From CAWFKW01 sp963816535 (GTDB lineage: Bacteria > Bacteroidota > Ignavibacteria > Tepidaquicellales > OLB5): 64,000 nucleotides of DNA. The DNA lies in the NCBI GenBank assembly GCA_963816535.1, contig CAWFKW010000005.1, positions 1 through 64,000 of the forward strand, written 5' to 3'. The position numbers and the translations under genes were made by a program. The notes under the pieces are model-generated. The model was not told where the DNA came from and did not search any database. It saw only the letters and a list, made by a program, of their open reading frames with translations. Below are positions 63,164-64,000 of this stretch, piece by piece; position 1 is the first letter of the stretch, and each line of letters opens with the position of its first letter.

Positions 63164-64000
63164 ATGAAAACCATTTTAAAAACTAAAAGAACAGTTCTGT
63201 ATTTATTCAGCCTGATGTTTTTTATTTTGTCTGCATACCAGCCAATTTACAACTTTCCCGGCGTCAGCAAAGACACTTTATTAATTCCCTACAGGAAAGC
63301 TGACCTGTGGGGATACTGTAACCGGAATAAAGAAGTAATTATTCCGTGCAGATACAGCGAAGTAAAGCAATTCGCAGACGGGCAGGCGCTTGTAAAGTTA
63401 AACGGCAAATGGGGATGCATAGATAGAACAGGCGTTAGCGTTATTCCTCCTGAATATGATGTGGTTTGGTCTTTCGATGATGGACTTGCGCCGGTAAAGT
63501 TAAACAACAAATATGGGTTTGTAGATAAAGAAGGCGCTGAAATAATTTCCTGTAAATATGATGAGGTATGGCCTTTCAGCGAAGGTTTAGCGCATGTATG
63601 TTTAAACGGTAAATTTGGCTTCATCAATAAAGCCGGTGAAAATGTAATTCCTCTGAAATATGGCATGGCCTGGACTTTTGATAAAGGGTTTGCCGCAATA
63701 ATGTCAAAAGATAAATGGGGATTCATAAATAAAAGCGGCGCTGAAGTAATCCCTCCAAAATACGAAGATCTATGGGAATATGAAAAAGGGTTTACCGCGG
63801 TAATGTTAAACGGTAAATGGGGATTTGTAGATAAATCAGGTAATGAAATAGTTCCCTGTAAATATGACGAGGTATGGTATTTTAAGGAAGGGCTTGCAGG
63901 AGTAGGGCTAAATGGCAAATGGGGATTTGTGAATGAAAACGGAAGAGAAGTTATTCCTCTTAAATATGACAAGGCGCAATTTTTCAGCGAAGGGCTTGCA
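63164..64000 (+). CDS. Secreted WG/KWG-repeat protein (3' partial)
   Basis: The frame from ATG 63164 stays open to the window end (279 codons). A signal peptide (TVLYLFSLMFFILSAYQ) is followed by seven units of about 34 residues of the WG type, each with a core like NGKWGFVDKSGNEIVPCKYD and a following EGLA. These repeats form beta-hairpin stacks in surface or periplasmic proteins. Function unknown. A long open frame on the opposite strand is its shadow. Confidence 0.88.
   Translation, partial: MKTILKTKRTVLYLFSLMFFILSAYQPIYNFPGVSKDTLLIPYRKADLWGYCNRNKEVIIPCRYSEVKQFADGQALVKLNGKWGCIDRTGVSVIPPEYDVVWSFDDGLAPVKLNNKYGFVDKEGAEIISCKYDEVWPFSEGLAHVCLNGKFGFINKAGENVIPLKYGMAWTFDKGFAAIMSKDKWGFINKSGAEVIPPKYEDLWEYEKGFTAVMLNGKWGFVDKSGNEIVPCKYDEVWYFKEGLAGVGLNGKWGFVNENGREVIPLKYDKAQFFSEGLA

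Noticed and set aside
63289..63972. 227-codon minus-strand open frame
   Set aside because: It is the antisense shadow of the plus-strand WG-repeat gene; its repetitive composition follows from the repeats of that gene.

Overview
The window looks like a chromosomal contig from a bacterium of the Bacteroidota/Ignavibacteriota/Chlorobiota group, most plausibly Ignavibacteria. Three things point there: two secreted proteins ending in the 'YPNPFNPST' type C-terminal sorting domain, several AT-rich intergenic regions with TAnnTTTG (-7 type) promoter-like boxes, and a YbeY whose third metal ligand is Asp, as is common in Bacteroidota-type sequences. TTG starts are frequent. Coding density is high, and gene products are mostly housekeeping or central metabolism. 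No phage, plasmid or CRISPR content was seen. The taxon is inferred from these features, not from a marker-gene search.

Layout. 1-6.6 kb holds a DUF1579-like secreted protein, a DEAD-box RNA helicase, an UlaG-like metallo-beta-lactamase-fold protein and a small barrel-like protein, then a 2-oxoacid dehydrogenase E2 gene and a DUF4870 protein. Three of these genes carry single-base frameshifts at short homopolymers. 6.6-12 kb holds lipA, a secreted subtilase, hflX and a glutaryl-CoA-dehydrogenase-type acyl-CoA dehydrogenase. 12-19 kb holds katG, Nudix-like and DinB-like proteins, an MFS transporter, a secreted putative zincin and a PPK2 kinase. 18.8-27.7 kb is a storage-polysaccharide region (malQ, GH57/DUF3536, glgB). 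It also contains three tandem lipocalin-like secreted paralogues and two small cytosolic proteins (DUF1697, DUF1801-like).

27.8-34.2 kb is the most unusual part. Two tandem genes for sorting-tag beta-propeller proteins are identical in leader, signal peptide and last two thirds, but carry different roughly 160-residue domains just after the signal peptide. They are followed by a secreted protein with an HExxE motif and five tandem BTRD1-like repeats. A tRNA-Lys(CTT) lies at 34.6 kb.

34.7-64 kb holds a hotdog thioesterase, a family 5 solute-binding lipoprotein, Ppx/GppA, prmA, folD and an S9 peptidase. It continues with a deoC / small protein / aldehyde dehydrogenase operon whose usual inactive ALDH partner sits 6.5 kb away, a TPR protein, YbjQ, a large CHASE3-PAS-HisKA_2 sensor kinase, a DUF4476 protein, a Cys-less YtxJ-like protein, CtpA protease + DUF3108, a gamma-carbonic-anhydrase-like protein, ybeY-smg-topA, the TldD/PmbA pair, a XerC/D recombinase preceded by a 51-bp repeat array, an AtuA-C-like protein and a WG-repeat protein cut by the window end.

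Functional links. Lipoyl synthase and the lipoylated E2 are neighbours. MalQ, GH57 and GlgB together suggest glycogen turnover. DeoC makes acetaldehyde that the adjacent ALDH could oxidise. TldD/PmbA is a two-subunit metalloprotease. Small GC-rich palindromic elements are scattered between genes, and in two places they create false upstream start codons.
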